The notes below the pieces were generated by a model. The model was not told the DNA's origin. It did no database searches and saw only the letters and a list, made by a program, of their open reading frames with translations. The position numbers and the translations under genes are program-made. Below are positions 63,640 to 64,000 of a DNA stretch of 64,000 nt, one piece after another (the first letter of the stretch is position 1; every line of letters starts with the position of its first letter). Source of the stretch: Chitinophagaceae bacterium (GTDB taxonomy: Bacteria > Bacteroidota > Bacteroidia > Chitinophagales > Chitinophagaceae); NCBI GenBank assembly GCA_027486835.1, contig JAIXOJ010000144.1:19695-83694 (forward strand), given 5' to 3'.

Positions 63640-63670
63640 AAGCTGCCTAGCAAGTTGGGCAGCTTTTTTT
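63640..63670 (+). terminator. Intrinsic terminator
   Basis: AAGCTGCC (63640-63647) pairs with GGCAGCTT (63658-63665) and is followed by TTTTTTT. It closes the lysine-rich gene's transcript and separates it from the array. Confidence 0.85.
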
Positions 63671-63777
63671 ATGGGCTTGCTTTCAATAATTGTGGGAAAC
63701 AATTAAACTATCAACTAAAAAAATACAAAATAAAGCAATGATTATTCAGCGTGAGTTTGTACTTACCATAGACTTGC

Positions 63778-64000
63778 GGTATAAACCAATTGTGTTGCTG
63801 GTAAACCAATCGTATTTCTGGTAAAATCACCCGTGTTGCTGGTAAAATTACCTGTGTTTCTGGTAAATCACCTGTATTTCTGGTAAAATCAACCGTGTCG
63901 CTGGTAAAATAACTCGTGTCGCTGGTAAAATAACCCGTGTTTCTGGTAAATCACCTGTATTTCTGGTAAAATCACCCGTGTTTCTGGTAAATCACCTGTA
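63778..64000. repeat. 20-21-bp tandem array, running off the right edge
   Basis: GGTAAA recurs at 63800, 63820, 63841, 63862, 63882, 63903, 63924, 63945, 63965 and 63986. Gaps are 20 or 21 bases, with the extra A in GGTAAAATC versus GGTAAATC accounting for the shift. The intervening bases vary between forms such as ATCACCCGTGTTGCT, ATTACCTGTGTTTCT and TCACCTGTATTTCT. The frame therefore breaks at each 20-base unit, so the array is not coding. It begins with a degenerate unit near 63778. Confidence 0.95.

Noticed and set aside
63778..64000. CRISPR array
   Set aside because: The units are 20-21 bp with no unique spacers between repeats, and no cas gene is present in the window.

Overview
The window is a low-GC Bacteroidota chromosome segment, most likely from the Chitinophagaceae or a close relative. 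Three predicted secreted proteins end in a type IX secretion (T9SS) sorting domain, several more carry signal peptides or lipoboxes, and the best promoter candidates match the Bacteroidota -7 element TAnnTTTG. The genus assignment is inference. No rRNA, tRNA, CRISPR array or complete insertion sequence was recognised.

Region 1 (1-21.5 kb, all genes on the minus strand) is a cell-surface and polysaccharide region. It holds a secreted alpha/beta hydrolase, one giant repetitive T9SS protein of about 4,700 residues filling 14 kb, an SGNH hydrolase like rhamnogalacturonan acetylesterases, a large secreted lyase-like protein with a T9SS tail, and a small coiled-coil membrane protein. An array of eleven GCAAA(S)TTTGC palindromes spaced about 40 bp apart lies upstream of the giant gene.

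Region 2 (21.8-34.2 kb) is core metabolism. A compact minus-strand cluster runs from a DEAD-box RNA helicase through DAHP synthase/chorismate mutase, aroB, aroA and aroC to a thiamine-binding-family protein. AroC is fused to a C-terminal DUF952-like domain. Upstream lie a Crp-like regulator, a deoxynucleoside kinase, trpS, a membrane-anchored DUF4258-like protein and uxuA.

Region 3 (34.5-49.9 kb, all minus strand) is accessory DNA. It contains a pRiA4b ORF-3-like protein, a TPR gene broken by an in-frame stop, a frameshifted Rpn-type nuclease/transposase, a higBA toxin-antitoxin pair flanked by direct repeats, and a run of single genes (membrane, secreted and HEPN-like) separated by repeat-rich spacers. 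The spacers share several repeat families. One gene is bracketed by 13-bp direct repeats and others by homologous spacers of 80-110 bp, so this looks like an array of cassette-like single-gene insertions.

Region 4 (50-64 kb, plus strand) contains a ureohydrolase-fold protein with degenerate metal ligands, a secreted protein, a transglutaminase/DUF2126 protein, prfC enclosed by two inverted 90-bp MITE-like elements, a secreted esterase, an exported YD-like protein, a small lipoprotein and a lysine-rich helical protein.

Two tandem arrays with 20-21-bp units (about two DNA turns), each with a conserved half and a variable half, lie at 50.15-50.34 kb and 63.78 kb to the window end. Each is about 200 bp from a gene for a lysine-rich, non-exported, mostly helical protein of unknown function (49036-49944 and 62790-63560). 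This array-plus-protein arrangement is my best candidate for an undescribed system, and it is a hypothesis from pattern only.
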